From Lentisphaerota bacterium (GTDB taxonomy: Bacteria > Verrucomicrobiota > Kiritimatiellia > UBA8416 > JAIOPI01), in the NCBI GenBank assembly GCA_021413965.1, contig JAIOPI010000010.1, positions 1-64,000 on the forward strand: a DNA stretch of 64,000 nt, written 5' to 3'. Every line of letters starts with the position of its first letter. Position 1 is the stretch's first letter. The translations under genes and the position numbers were made by a program. This document shows, piece after piece, positions 54,549 through 63,102 of this stretch. The notes under the pieces were generated by a model. That model had not been told where the DNA came from and did no database searches. It saw nothing but the letters and a program-made list of their open reading frames with translations.

Positions 54549-55486
54549 GTGTGACCCTGGGCGCGCAGGACCCGCATGTTCCGGAGGAACGAGGCCCCGC
54601 GCGCCTGGCAGCTCAGCTGACCCTGACAGGCACGGCGCAGGTCGCGGTACTGCTCGACCGTCAGCGGCGAGCGTTCACGGCGCCAGATCCCGGGAAGATC
54701 GCACAACCCGCGGCTGACGCCCCGCAGCCAGGAAAAGAGGTTGCCCGTGGTGACGCTGGAGAAGAACCCCGCGCCGAGATTGATCGCGGTCCACGAGCAC
54801 GCATAGCGCACCGGCAGATTGCGCCAGATGCCGCGCAGGCAGTTGCGATAGTGGTTGGCGTGATACCGCTTCAGCGCGGACGGATCCACCTGCTTGCAGT
54901 GCAACAGCACGGCCCGGTCGTAGCGCAGCACGGCGTAGCCCTTCTTCCACATCCGCAGGACGACATCGCGCTCTTCCGCGCCGTAGAAGAAGTCCGGCAA
55001 CAGGCCGATGTCAAGAAACGCCGAGCGGCGGTAGAACGAGTTGCCGCCGTGGTACTGGTAGGCCTGATAGGGCTCGAGCGCACGCGGCGGGTAGTCCTGA
55101 AAATCGAGCGCAAAAACATCCTTGCCCGGCAGCTCAACCACCCGCCCGCCCAGCACGCCGACCTTGGGCTGATCAACAAGGAGCTTCACCATGCCCGGCA
55201 AGGCGGAGAAGTCGAAGCAGCCGTCGTCGTCCAGGCTCAGGAAACTCTCGCAGTCGGTGTTGACCGCGGCGATGTTGCGGCCGAGATTGCAGCCGGCGTT
55301 CCAGGGCAGTTGCAGCACCCGCACCCAGGGGCACGCCTGCTTCACGGCGGCCACCGTGTCGTCCGTCGAAGCATTGTCCACGAGAAGCAACTCGTCGAAG
55401 GTGCTGCGAAAGCGCTCGATATACCGCAGATTGCGGAGCAGCGCCTCGCGGCGGTTCCGCGTGATGATGACCACACACACCTTCAT
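54545..55486 (-). CDS. GT2 family glycosyltransferase (rhamnosyltransferase-like)
   Basis: This 313-residue GT-A enzyme has 'VCVVIITRNRREALLRNL', 'LLVDNASTDDTV', 'NAGCNLGRN', a metal motif 'SLDDDG', then 'YHGGNSFYRRSAFLDIGLLP' and acceptor-side 'GAEERDVVLRMWKKGY'. It resembles GT2 enzymes that add rhamnose or related sugars to O-antigen-type chains. A promoter with a palindrome across its -35 lies 70-98 bp upstream (55556-55584). It is translationally linked to the downstream GT4 gene through a 4-base overlap. The ATG has no obvious ribosome site. Confidence 0.86.
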   Translation of the reverse strand: MKVCVVIITRNRREALLRNLRYIERFRSTFDELLLVDNASTDDTVAAVKQACPWVRVLQLPWNAGCNLGRNIAAVNTDCESFLSLDDDGCFDFSALPGMVKLLVDQPKVGVLGGRVVELPGKDVFALDFQDYPPRALEPYQAYQYHGGNSFYRRSAFLDIGLLPDFFYGAEERDVVLRMWKKGYAVLRYDRAVLLHCKQVDPSALKRYHANHYRNCLRGIWRNLPVRYACSWTAINLGAGFFSSVTTGNLFSWLRGVSRGLCDLPGIWRRERSPLTVEQYRDLRRACQGQLSCQARGASFLRNMRVLRAQGHT

Positions 55487-55555
55487 ACGTGCTGATTCCG
55501 TCCGGATGTCCGCTGCCCTCGCGCCGCCCGGTCCGCGCCCTCTTCACAAGCCGAC

Positions 55556-55584
55556 ATGATAGCCGCGGAGGAGTCTCCTCACAA
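55556..55584 (-). promoter_or_regulatory. Promoter of the GT2-GT4 operon with overlapping palindrome
   Basis: On the minus strand TTGTGA (55584-55579), a 17-bp spacer and TATCAT (55561-55556). GAGGAGTCTCCTC (55568-55580), a palindrome with one central base, spans the spacer and the edge of the -35, where a repressor would block RNA polymerase. Confidence 0.5.
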
Positions 55585-55602
55585 GCTTCCGCGCACCCGC
55601 CG

Positions 55603-56400
55603 TCAGCCAACCTGCCCCTTGCGCATGCGTTTGCGCATGCCGACGTAAACGCGGATGAGCGGGAGAAGCACCGGGGACCCCCAGTGCCTCAGCAGGACGG
55701 GAAAGAAGGACGGAAACTTGCGAAACCATTGCGTCGGGACCCGCTCGATGCGATAGCGATCCGCCGCTGCTGCGTTCCAGCCGAACCGCGTCGTGACGGC
55801 CGCGCGAAAGCCGCAGGCTTTGGCCGCGCGGATAACGTCCTCATTGTAGGCGCCGTACGGGTAACACAGGACGTCGGCGGGACGCGGCACATGCTGCGCA
55901 ATCAGCTGACGACTCGTCGTCAACTCCGTCTGGATGTCTGCCGCACCGAGCCGGTTGAGGGGCACGTGGCGATGGCCGTGGGATTGAATGTCGATCCCGG
56001 CAGCCTCCAGCTCCCGGACCTCAGGCCACGTCAGCATCGGCAACGACGGCACCCCGGGAGCGTTGACCCAGTCGTTGCGCGGCCCCACACCCGTGCTGAG
56101 GAAGACCGTGGCGCCAAACCCGCATTGCTTCAGCACCGGCAGGGCGTGCGTGAGATTGTTCTGGTAGCCGTCGTCGAACGTGATGACGCAGGGCCGGCCC
56201 GGCGGCGACCCGTCCGGCGGACCGCCCTGGCCCGGGTGGTCCAGCCACTCGCGGACCGAGACGCCGCGGTAGCCGAGTTGCCGGAGCGTCTCCATCTGCC
56301 GGGCAAACGTCGCCGGAGCCAGTGAGATGATGGACCCGCTGGCGTCAATCGAATGGTAGGTGAGGATCGGCGTGCCCATGGATTTGCATCCTGCAGTCAT
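55603..56400 (-). CDS. Polysaccharide deacetylase (NodB-like, CE4)
   Basis: This 265-residue protein has the CE4 fold: 'ILTYHSID' early, motif 1 'ITFDDGYQNN' (Asp-Asp metal/base) near residue 75, motif 2 'SHGHRHVPLN' with the metal His residues near 140, 'CYPYGAYNED' near 177 and 'GFRAAVTT'. No signal peptide is seen, so it may act in the cytosol, or be membrane-associated through its basic C-terminus. It would remove N-acetyl groups from a glycan. ATG 56400 is supported by AAGGA seven bases upstream. The gene lies between the GT2-GT4 pair and the flippase and has its own promoter. Confidence 0.87.
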   Translation of the reverse strand: MTAGCKSMGTPILTYHSIDASGSIISLAPATFARQMETLRQLGYRGVSVREWLDHPGQGGPPDGSPPGRPCVITFDDGYQNNLTHALPVLKQCGFGATVFLSTGVGPRNDWVNAPGVPSLPMLTWPEVRELEAAGIDIQSHGHRHVPLNRLGAADIQTELTTSRQLIAQHVPRPADVLCYPYGAYNEDVIRAAKACGFRAAVTTRFGWNAAAADRYRIERVPTQWFRKFPSFFPVLLRHWGSPVLLPLIRVYVGMRKRMRKGQVG

Positions 56401-56449
56401 GACTCAGTCCTTGCTGAGAGCCCCGAAGGCGGTGCCCGCGCGCGCCGGG

Positions 56450-56478
56450 GTTATAGCCAAGAAGCCGCGCCAAGGCAA
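56450..56478 (-). promoter_or_regulatory. Sigma70-type promoter of the polysaccharide deacetylase
   Basis: On the minus strand TTGCCT (56478-56473), a 17-bp spacer and TATAAC (56455-56450) lie 50 bp upstream of the ATG at 56400. It overlaps no gene. Confidence 0.55.
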
Positions 56479-56499
56479 GGCGGCCACCCCGGCGGGCGC

Positions 56500-58080
56500 T
56501 CACTCCGCCGCGGCCACGCCGCCCCGGCGACGGCGTGCCAGATCCAGGAAGCGGCGCAGGGCCTCGCGATTCCAGACCGCCTGCAACAGGACGTAGACAA
56601 TCGCCCCCAGGATCAGCGCCACCACCAGGCGCAGCGGGTGCACGTCCGTCGCATGCGTGTGCCCCATGAGCGTCGCGGCAACCTTCGAGGCCGCCAGGGC
56701 CAGGCCGGCGGAGGTCACGGACCGGAGCAGGGACAGCAGCACCTGCATGGCGCGCAACCCGCCGAACACGCGCCCCAGGCTGCGCCACAGCAGCACGGCC
56801 TGAATGTTGCTCGCCAGCGAGGCCGCCAGCGCAATGCCCCCGTGTCCCAGCAGCGGCATCAGCAGCGCGTTGTTGACCGTGTTGACCAGCACCATCACCG
56901 CGCCGATGCGGAACGGCGTGCGGGAATCCTGCATCGCGAAGAAAGCCCCGTTGAGCAGCGGCGTGATGATGAAGGCGATGACCCCCACGCTGTAGTACAG
57001 CACCGCGATGGCCGTCAGCTCGACCGATTGCCCCGCGAATTCGCCGCGCTTGAACAGGACCGTGAGGATCTCGTGGCGGAAGCCGACCAGGAACACCACC
57101 AGGGGGATGACCACGAACCCGATTGCGATGCCGACCTGCTCGAGCATGCGCTGCATGCGGTCGTGATTGCGATGCGCGGCCAGGCGAGAGAAGGCGGGCA
57201 TCAGCACGCGGCTGACGGGTTGCAGCACCACGCGCACCATCGTCATCACGGCGCGGCTGGCGTAGGCCAGGCAGGAGACATAGCCCTCGCCCAGGAGGGA
57301 GGCGAACCAGCGCGCCACGATCAGGTTGAACTCCATGAACCAGGCCGTGAGCAGGCGCAGGCCCAGCATGCGCCCGAGCTGGCGCATGGCGGGATCGCGC
57401 AGGCTCAGGGCCGGGCCGAACAGGCGCCGGGTTTCGGGCAGCGCCACCACCAGCAGCACGCAGCGCAACAAGCCGCCCACGTAGAGCCCCGCGATCAGCG
57501 CGCAAATGCCCAGCCGGCCGGCGAAGACGTACAGCGCGATCGGGCCGGCCGCCGCATGCACGAGCGTGGCCAGCGCCAGCAGCACGTAGCGCTCGTTGAT
57601 GATGTCGAGGGTGGCCAGAAAGGCACCCGCGAACATCAGCACGACCACGGGGGCGAGCATCCGGATCATCTCACTGGTGAAGGCGCAAGCCTCCGGGCTG
57701 AACCCGGGGGCGAGCCAGTGCGGGAGCCAGGGCGCCAGGGCACTGCAGCACACGGCAAAGATCAGCACGATCCAGAACCCGGCGCGGAAGAGGCCGGCGG
57801 CCAGCATCCAAGCCGCGTCGGCCCCCTCGTGCTCAAGCTTGTGGACGAAGGCCGGGACGAAGGCCAGGCTCAGCCCCGACTCAACCGCCCCGACCAGCAG
57901 AAAGCTGATGGCCTGGGCGGTGAAGAACGCATCGGTCACCGCACCGGCACCGAACTTGGCGGCCAGCAGCATGACCTGCAGCAACCCCAGCACCATCGTC
58001 CCCAGGCGGGCCAGGAACAGCAGAAAGGCCCCCCGCATCAGCACGCGGGTACGCACCGGACGCGGCGACGATTCAGCCAT
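56500..58080 (-). CDS. MurJ/MviN-like lipid-linked oligosaccharide flippase
   Basis: This 526-residue protein of the MOP superfamily has about 14 hydrophobic segments. 'FGAGAVTDAFFTAQAISFLL' near residue 48, 'DRMQRMLEQVGIAIGFVVIP' and 'AFFAMQDSRTPFRIGAVMV' are typical of the MurJ branch rather than Wzx. In an exopolysaccharide locus it probably flips undecaprenyl-linked units across the inner membrane; being the cell's lipid II flippase is the alternative. ATG 58080 is preferred (GAGG upstream) over ATG 58095. The predicted leader from the promoter at 58233-58262 is about 146 nt. Confidence 0.85.
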   Translation of the reverse strand: MAESSPRPVRTRVLMRGAFLLFLARLGTMVLGLLQVMLLAAKFGAGAVTDAFFTAQAISFLLVGAVESGLSLAFVPAFVHKLEHEGADAAWMLAAGLFRAGFWIVLIFAVCCSALAPWLPHWLAPGFSPEACAFTSEMIRMLAPVVVLMFAGAFLATLDIINERYVLLALATLVHAAAGPIALYVFAGRLGICALIAGLYVGGLLRCVLLVVALPETRRLFGPALSLRDPAMRQLGRMLGLRLLTAWFMEFNLIVARWFASLLGEGYVSCLAYASRAVMTMVRVVLQPVSRVLMPAFSRLAAHRNHDRMQRMLEQVGIAIGFVVIPLVVFLVGFRHEILTVLFKRGEFAGQSVELTAIAVLYYSVGVIAFIITPLLNGAFFAMQDSRTPFRIGAVMVLVNTVNNALLMPLLGHGGIALAASLASNIQAVLLWRSLGRVFGGLRAMQVLLSLLRSVTSAGLALAASKVAATLMGHTHATDVHPLRLVVALILGAIVYVLLQAVWNREALRRFLDLARRRRGGVAAAE

Positions 58081-58232
58081 GACCGCGCCTCGCATGTGAA
58101 CCGGCGCGCGGGATCTCGGCCGGGCGGGTGGTGTGCATCGTCGTCTGCATTCCTTCAGAGGCGGGTCACCCGCCAGGCGCCGCGGGAGGCGGTCTGGCGG
58201 GGAAGCAGGGGCCTTGTCTCGCGATCCGGCGG

Positions 58233-58262
58233 ACGATACGAGACCCCTGCGGCGAGTGTCAA
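58233..58262 (-). promoter_or_regulatory. Sigma70-type promoter of the flippase gene
   Basis: On the minus strand a consensus TTGACA (58262-58257), an 18-bp spacer and TATCGT (58238-58233). It is back to back with the plus-strand promoter at 58285-58313. Confidence 0.55.
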
Positions 58263-58284
58263 GCGCCGGACCGCCACGGGGTGA

Positions 58285-58313
58285 TTGCCATCATGGGCCG
58301 AAAAGCGTATCAT
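58285..58313 (+). promoter_or_regulatory. Sigma70-type promoter of the FG-GAP/SGNH gene
   Basis: TTGCCA (58285-58290), a 17-bp spacer and TATCAT (58308-58313) lie 33 bp before the ATG at 58346. The leader contains a strong GGAGGAGAGG ribosome site. Confidence 0.65.
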
Positions 58314-58345
58314 TCGCGCGGGTTTCATGGGTGGAGGAGAGGATC

Positions 58346-59863
58346 ATGCGTCACGCGTCTGCGGCCGTGTTACTGGTTATGCTGGGTCTCCGGGCGGCCG
58401 CGCCGGCCAAGGCGGCACCCGTCCGGTTTGATTTCGACGGCGACGGCAAGGACGATCCGGCCGTGTATCGCCGCGAGACGGGTGCCTGGTACATTCTCCA
58501 GAGCTCCACCCATACCGTGAGCCAATACGCCTGGGGCTACTACGACGCCACGCCCGTGTCAGGCGATTTCGACGGCGATGGCCGGGCCGAGGTGGCCGTC
58601 TTTGCCCAGGGCAATGCCACCTGGAGCATCCTCAACCTCGCCTCCGGGGCCACGCAACATACGGTCTGGGGAGACCCCGATGCGTTTCCCGTGCCGGCCG
58701 ACTACGACGGCGACGGCAAGACCGACCTCGCCGTCTTCTACCGGACGACCGGCGAATGGCAGATCCGGAATAGCGCCACCGGCACCACACGCGTCCAGAC
58801 GTGGGGCGCCCTCGACCCGCGGCCCGTGCCGGCCGACTATGACGGCGACGGGCGCGACGACCTGGCGTACTACGTGGCCGTTCTGGGCGACTGGTTCATC
58901 CTCGAAAGCAGTTCGGGCGCCACGCGCCGCTACCACCTCGGCCGCACCGAAGCCCGCCCCGTCCCCGGCGATTACGACGGCGACCGCAAGGCCGATATCG
59001 CCGTGTTTGACGCCCCCCTCGCGCGCTGGCAAATCCGCGACAGCAGCACGGCCCTCGGCCGCACGCTCACCTTCGGCACGTCCCAGTCTGTGGCCGTGCC
59101 TGCCGATTACGATGGCGACCACCGGACCGACCTGTCCGAGTACCGGCCGGCCGCCGGACGCTGGCGCATCCGCCAAAGCGGCGCCGGCAATGCCGTGCGG
59201 GAGGAAGCGGGTGCCGGGCTCTGGTTGCGAGCCGTGCAGGCCTACGCCCACGGGGCGGTCGAAAATCTGCGCATCCACTGCCACGGCGACAGCATCACCT
59301 ATGGCAAAGGCAGCAGCACCGATGGACCGGCCTCCGGCTATCCCCTGCTGCTCGAGCAATTGCTGGAGGGCGCCTATGGCGGCGATGTCACCGCCCTGAA
59401 CTACGGCCAGTCCGGCGAGAGCACGGGCGATGGCGTCACCCGGCTGTCGTGGATGCTGCGCCAGTCACACGCCCGCGTGCTGCTCATCATGGAGGGCACA
59501 AACGACCACGTGTTCAACCGGCCCTTCGACACGATCGAAAGCAACTTGCGGAGCATGGTGAGGAACGGCCAGTCCATGGGGCTGTTCGTGGTGATCGCCA
59601 CCATCCCGCCGGTGGTGCCCAGCATGCGCCCCGAGCAGTATGAGAACATCAAGGCCTTCAACCCGCGCATTTACACCATCGCGCGTGATTACCACATTCC
59701 GGTCGCGCCGGTGTACGAATACATCACCAGCGTGCCGCACTGGGATTCCACACTGATGGAGCACGAGAACGGCAATCACCCCAATGACACGGGGTACCAG
59801 TACGTGCGCATGGCCTTCGTGAATGCCCTGGCCCCCTACCTCGCCAGCGCGGATCTGCGCTAG
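58346..59863 (+). CDS. Secreted protein: six FG-GAP repeats plus C-terminal SGNH hydrolase
   Basis: This 505-residue protein has a signal peptide (about 1-25, ending 'APAKAAP'). Six FG-GAP/VCBS-type calcium-binding repeats follow from about 28 to 305 ('DFDGDGKDDPAVYRR', 'DYDGDGKTDLAVFYR'), period about 47 residues. Then comes an SGNH/GDSL hydrolase (about 310-500): block I 'IHCHGDSITYGKG', block II 'NYGQSGEST', block III 'IMEGTNDH' and a C-terminal Asp-His region ('ENGNHPNDTGY'). The propeller probably binds or positions a surface glycan while the hydrolase removes acyl esters. The same repeat type occurs in the large protein at 18798-23354. Its stop shares CTAG with the convergent flavoenzyme gene. 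Confidence 0.85.
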   Translation: MRHASAAVLLVMLGLRAAAPAKAAPVRFDFDGDGKDDPAVYRRETGAWYILQSSTHTVSQYAWGYYDATPVSGDFDGDGRAEVAVFAQGNATWSILNLASGATQHTVWGDPDAFPVPADYDGDGKTDLAVFYRTTGEWQIRNSATGTTRVQTWGALDPRPVPADYDGDGRDDLAYYVAVLGDWFILESSSGATRRYHLGRTEARPVPGDYDGDRKADIAVFDAPLARWQIRDSSTALGRTLTFGTSQSVAVPADYDGDHRTDLSEYRPAAGRWRIRQSGAGNAVREEAGAGLWLRAVQAYAHGAVENLRIHCHGDSITYGKGSSTDGPASGYPLLLEQLLEGAYGGDVTALNYGQSGESTGDGVTRLSWMLRQSHARVLLIMEGTNDHVFNRPFDTIESNLRSMVRNGQSMGLFVVIATIPPVVPSMRPEQYENIKAFNPRIYTIARDYHIPVAPVYEYITSVPHWDSTLMEHENGNHPNDTGYQYVRMAFVNALAPYLASADLR

Positions 59864-61233
59864 TGCTTGCCCGCGTTCACCACGTCCGGCGTCGGTAGCG
59901 TCTTCTCGGGCGTGCCCTTGAGGATGCGGTCCACGACTTCCACGCCCTGCATGAAGGTGTGGTCCATGTTCGCCGCCTCGTATTTCCAGCCGCCAAAGCG
60001 CCCCCGGCTGTAGATGTGGTGCGACTCGAGCGCGGGCAGCACATCCCCCAGGATCCGATCGCGCTCGGGCGTCGGGATCGGGTAGCCGTAGGTGGCATCG
60101 AACAGGTGCGTGTGCGTGTCTTCCGGCACGTGCGGCAGGTAGCCGCCCCGCACCAGCCCCTCGAACGTGGCGCGGCGCAATTCCTCCGGCGAGCGCGTCT
60201 CACCGGCCGGCACGGAGATCTCGCACAGGAACGAGCAGAAGCGGCTGTTGTCCGGCGTGTGGGCCGGCGAGAAGATCGAGAACGGCGTGAGCCGGTAGAA
60301 GTTGCTCTCCGGTCCCGGGCAGTAAACCCAGGTCTTCTCGCGCAGCGCGTCGGGAATTGGATAGGCCGGCGCCACGCACATCACGTAGACATGCGAATGG
60401 CGCAGCTGCGAGGCGCGGGTGGCCACCGCATCCAGCCCGGCCAGCCTGGCCACGAGCGGCACCGGCAGCGTGGAGATGAGGTGCTCATAGCGCTCCACGG
60501 CCCCGTTGGCCAGGCGGATGGTTTTGGCGCGCGGATCGATGCCGACGACGGTCTGGTTCAACTGCACGGTGCCCGCCGGCAGCGCCGCGGCCACCGCGTT
60601 CCAGATGGCGCCGGTGCCACCCGTCTTGGGAAACTGAAAGGAGAAATTCGGCCCCCAGGTCACGTCGTCGCGCTGCAGGATCACGTTGCGCAGGACGCGC
60701 GTCGTGTCCACCTGCGGCACGCGGTCCCCAATCCACTGGTAGGCCATCTCCGTGGCCGGCACGGTCCAGAGCTTGCGGTTGTAGGGCAGCATGAAGTGCT
60801 TGGCAATGCCGCGGCCGAAGCCGGCCTCGACCCACTCGTGAAAATCCACAGGCTTGACCCCGTTCTTGCCGCGGGCCGGATCGAGCAGCCCCTCGACGCA
60901 GTCCCAGAGTGCTTCCGGCGGCAGGTGCCGGATGTTGTACTGGAACGGATACGGGAGGAATCGGTCGTAAAGCCGCACCCAGGACCGGCGCTCAAGCGTG
61001 TAATAGCCCCCCGGCAGCGCGTTCTCGAGCACGCGGTCAAAGTAGTGGTAGTGCGAGTGGGTGACGTGCACCGCCACGTCCCAGGTGAAGCCCTTCCCGT
61101 CCGTGATGGAAGTGGCCAGCCCTCCGACGTACGGGTTCTGATCGAAGACGCGAAAATCCGTGACGCCCAACTCCGCCAGCCGGTGCGCCGCCCCCAAGCC
61201 GGTAGGCCCGGCGCCGATGATGCAAAACTTCAT
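59860..61233 (-). CDS. FAD-dependent UDP-galactopyranose mutase-like oxidoreductase
   Basis: This 457-residue flavoprotein has N-terminal dinucleotide motif 'CIIGAGPTGLGAAHRL', then 'VFDQNPYVGGLATS' and 'HYHYFDRVL'. 'LPYNRKLWTVPATEM', 'GRFGGWKYEAANMDHTFMQG' near the C-terminus and 'FPKTGGTGAIW' match the UGM/amine-oxidase-like group that works on nucleotide sugars or long-chain substrates. UGM itself makes UDP-galactofuranose for surface glycans, but this protein is longer than classical UGM and could be a relative with another substrate. ATG 61233 starts the flavin fold; no good ribosome site is seen. It may supply an unusual sugar for the locus. Confidence 0.75.
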   Translation of the reverse strand: MKFCIIGAGPTGLGAAHRLAELGVTDFRVFDQNPYVGGLATSITDGKGFTWDVAVHVTHSHYHYFDRVLENALPGGYYTLERRSWVRLYDRFLPYPFQYNIRHLPPEALWDCVEGLLDPARGKNGVKPVDFHEWVEAGFGRGIAKHFMLPYNRKLWTVPATEMAYQWIGDRVPQVDTTRVLRNVILQRDDVTWGPNFSFQFPKTGGTGAIWNAVAAALPAGTVQLNQTVVGIDPRAKTIRLANGAVERYEHLISTLPVPLVARLAGLDAVATRASQLRHSHVYVMCVAPAYPIPDALREKTWVYCPGPESNFYRLTPFSIFSPAHTPDNSRFCSFLCEISVPAGETRSPEELRRATFEGLVRGGYLPHVPEDTHTHLFDATYGYPIPTPERDRILGDVLPALESHHIYSRGRFGGWKYEAANMDHTFMQGVEVVDRILKGTPEKTLPTPDVVNAGKH

Positions 61234-61250
61234 AAGAAAGAAGGTGGTTC

Positions 61251-61283
61251 TCGATTTTCGATTGTCGATTGTCGGTTTGTCGG
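61251..61283. repeat. Short tandem 7-bp repeat array upstream of the flavoenzyme gene
   Basis: TCGATTT, TCGATTG, TCGATTG and then TCGGTTTG TCGG follow one another about 20-50 bp upstream of the start at 61233. The rest of the 198-bp gap (61234-61431) has no gene-like frame. It could be a slippage-prone leader or a degenerate repeat element. Confidence 0.45.
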
Positions 61284-61431
61284 ACAAAGCAAATACGGGT
61301 TCACCATTGGCGTCGACATCGGGCCACGGGCGCTGAACGACTGAAAACGCCGCGTGAGCCCCCATTCACGCCGTTCACACTTCGAAAAATCAAGACTCAG
61401 CCAATCGAACACCGTTTCCCGCCCCTCCGCC

Positions 61432-63102
61432 CTACTCCACATACCCCAAATCCCGTAACCGCGCGTGCATGGCGGCTTCGGCGGCAGCGTCGTAGGCGCC
61501 GTCGCCCTGGGGGCCCTGGCGCGGTGCGGCGTCTTCGAATTGCACGGGCGCGGGCGCCGCGGCGAATAGCTGGTCGAGCACGCGCCCATCCATGTCGGAC
61601 GGCACGGCCTGGCCGAGCGTGTGCAGGAACGTCGGCGCCAGGTCGATCAGCCGCGCGCCCGACACTTCCGCGCCACGCCGCAGCCCCGGCCCCCGCGCCA
61701 GCAGCACGCCGTTCAGGTGGTGGTCGCCGCTGATGATGCGCGGGTCCTCGCCCGGCACGGCCGGCCCGATGCGGGACGGCGGCGGCGGACGCCCCTCGAA
61801 ATCAATGCCGGAGATGTCGATGTCTTCCCGCCAGCGCACCAGCAGGTCGGGCGCCTTCCCCATGTACGGCCCCTGGTAGCAATCCTCCTTGCGCAGCACG
61901 TCCCGCACGATCGGCTCGCCGGTCTTCGCGTCGCGCAGCGCCTTGAGGTCGCGGATCAGGCCGGTAATCAGCGCCTCGTACTCCGCGCCCGGCTCGACAA
62001 TCCCCTGCTGCTCGCGCCCGCGCAGGTTCACGCGCACGTTGGCGAAGAGCGAGTCGGAGTACGCCCGCGTGCGGCGCCAGTCGATGTTCGAGAAGCAAAT
62101 CCGGGACTGCACCCGGTCACGCAGGCTCGGGAAGAGCTGCCACAGCCGCTCCTTCATGCGCCGCGACGTGCGCCCCACCACCCGCTTGTACACCTCGCGC
62201 AGCAGCCCGGCCCCGCCATCGCCCTTCCGGTACGTGAGCAGCCCCCGCGTCGACAGCCACGGATTGATCTGGCTGCCGGCCGGCACCTTGCGACCAAACC
62301 CATGATCGGACATCACGAACAGCGTCGTGTCGGCGTCCAGCGTGTCCAGCAGCTCGCCCAGGAAAACATCGATCATCGCGTACACGTCATCAATCACGGT
62401 CCCGAACTGCGCCGCCTCGGCCGCCTGGTGGTCCGGGTGCTTCGGATCCATGTACTTCCAGAACGTGTGCTGCACCGCATCGAGACTGCGGAACACGCTG
62501 ATGAAGAAATCCCACGGCTCGGACTTCATCAGCCCGCGCGTGATGGCGATCTTTTGCTCAATCTCCTCGCGAATCAGCCGGACGGCTTCGGGGATGCGGC
62601 CGCCGACCATGGCGCCCGTCAGCCCGGGTTCAATCACGTAGGGCCCGTACTGCGCCTCGAGTTTCTGCATGAAGCCGGGCGGATGGGCGAAGCCCGGACT
62701 GGCCGCGCTGGGGCCGTCCAGCCCCGCCACGAGAAAACCGTTCACCGCTTCGGCCGGGTACGTCATGGGCACGTTCAGGACGCCGACCTTCTTGCCGTGC
62801 GCGCTGAGCAGGCCCCACACGCTCTGGCCATCGCGAATGCCCGCGTTGATGAAGCGCAGGCTGTAGGACTCAGGCAGGTAATCGTAGAATTCGTAAATGC
62901 CGTGCTTGCCGGGATTGGTTCCCGTGAGGAACGACGTCCAGGCCGCGGCGCTGCGCATGTTGTCGATGGATTCGAGCCGGCCCCAGGCCCCCTCCTGCAT
63001 CAGACGGCCGAACGCAGGCAGCCGGCCCGCCGCGCGCATGCGGTGGATGATATCGAAGGTGGCCCCGTCCAGGCCGAGGACAAACACGCGGCGACCCGTC
63101 AT
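61432..63102 (-). CDS. Alkaline-phosphatase superfamily phosphodiesterase
   Basis: This 556-residue enzyme is of the type I phosphodiesterase/nucleotide pyrophosphatase family. It has 'VFVLGLDGATFDII' (first metal Asp) and 'NMRSAAAWTSFLTGTNPGKHG', written here in full because it is the nucleophile region. 'SVFRSLDAVQHTFW' (metal Asp/His), 'LFVMSDHGFG' (metal Asp-His) and 'SGDHHLNGVLL' follow. No signal peptide is seen. Relatives cleave phosphodiesters or phosphoglycerol/phosphoethanolamine-type groups; the substrate here is unknown. ATG 63102 is supported by GGAAGG about ten bases upstream. The C-terminal tail ('AMHARLRDLGYVE') is the common end of this family. Confidence 0.82.
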   Translation of the reverse strand: MTGRRVFVLGLDGATFDIIHRMRAAGRLPAFGRLMQEGAWGRLESIDNMRSAAAWTSFLTGTNPGKHGIYEFYDYLPESYSLRFINAGIRDGQSVWGLLSAHGKKVGVLNVPMTYPAEAVNGFLVAGLDGPSAASPGFAHPPGFMQKLEAQYGPYVIEPGLTGAMVGGRIPEAVRLIREEIEQKIAITRGLMKSEPWDFFISVFRSLDAVQHTFWKYMDPKHPDHQAAEAAQFGTVIDDVYAMIDVFLGELLDTLDADTTLFVMSDHGFGRKVPAGSQINPWLSTRGLLTYRKGDGGAGLLREVYKRVVGRTSRRMKERLWQLFPSLRDRVQSRICFSNIDWRRTRAYSDSLFANVRVNLRGREQQGIVEPGAEYEALITGLIRDLKALRDAKTGEPIVRDVLRKEDCYQGPYMGKAPDLLVRWREDIDISGIDFEGRPPPPSRIGPAVPGEDPRIISGDHHLNGVLLARGPGLRRGAEVSGARLIDLAPTFLHTLGQAVPSDMDGRVLDQLFAAAPAPVQFEDAAPRQGPQGDGAYDAAAEAAMHARLRDLGYVE

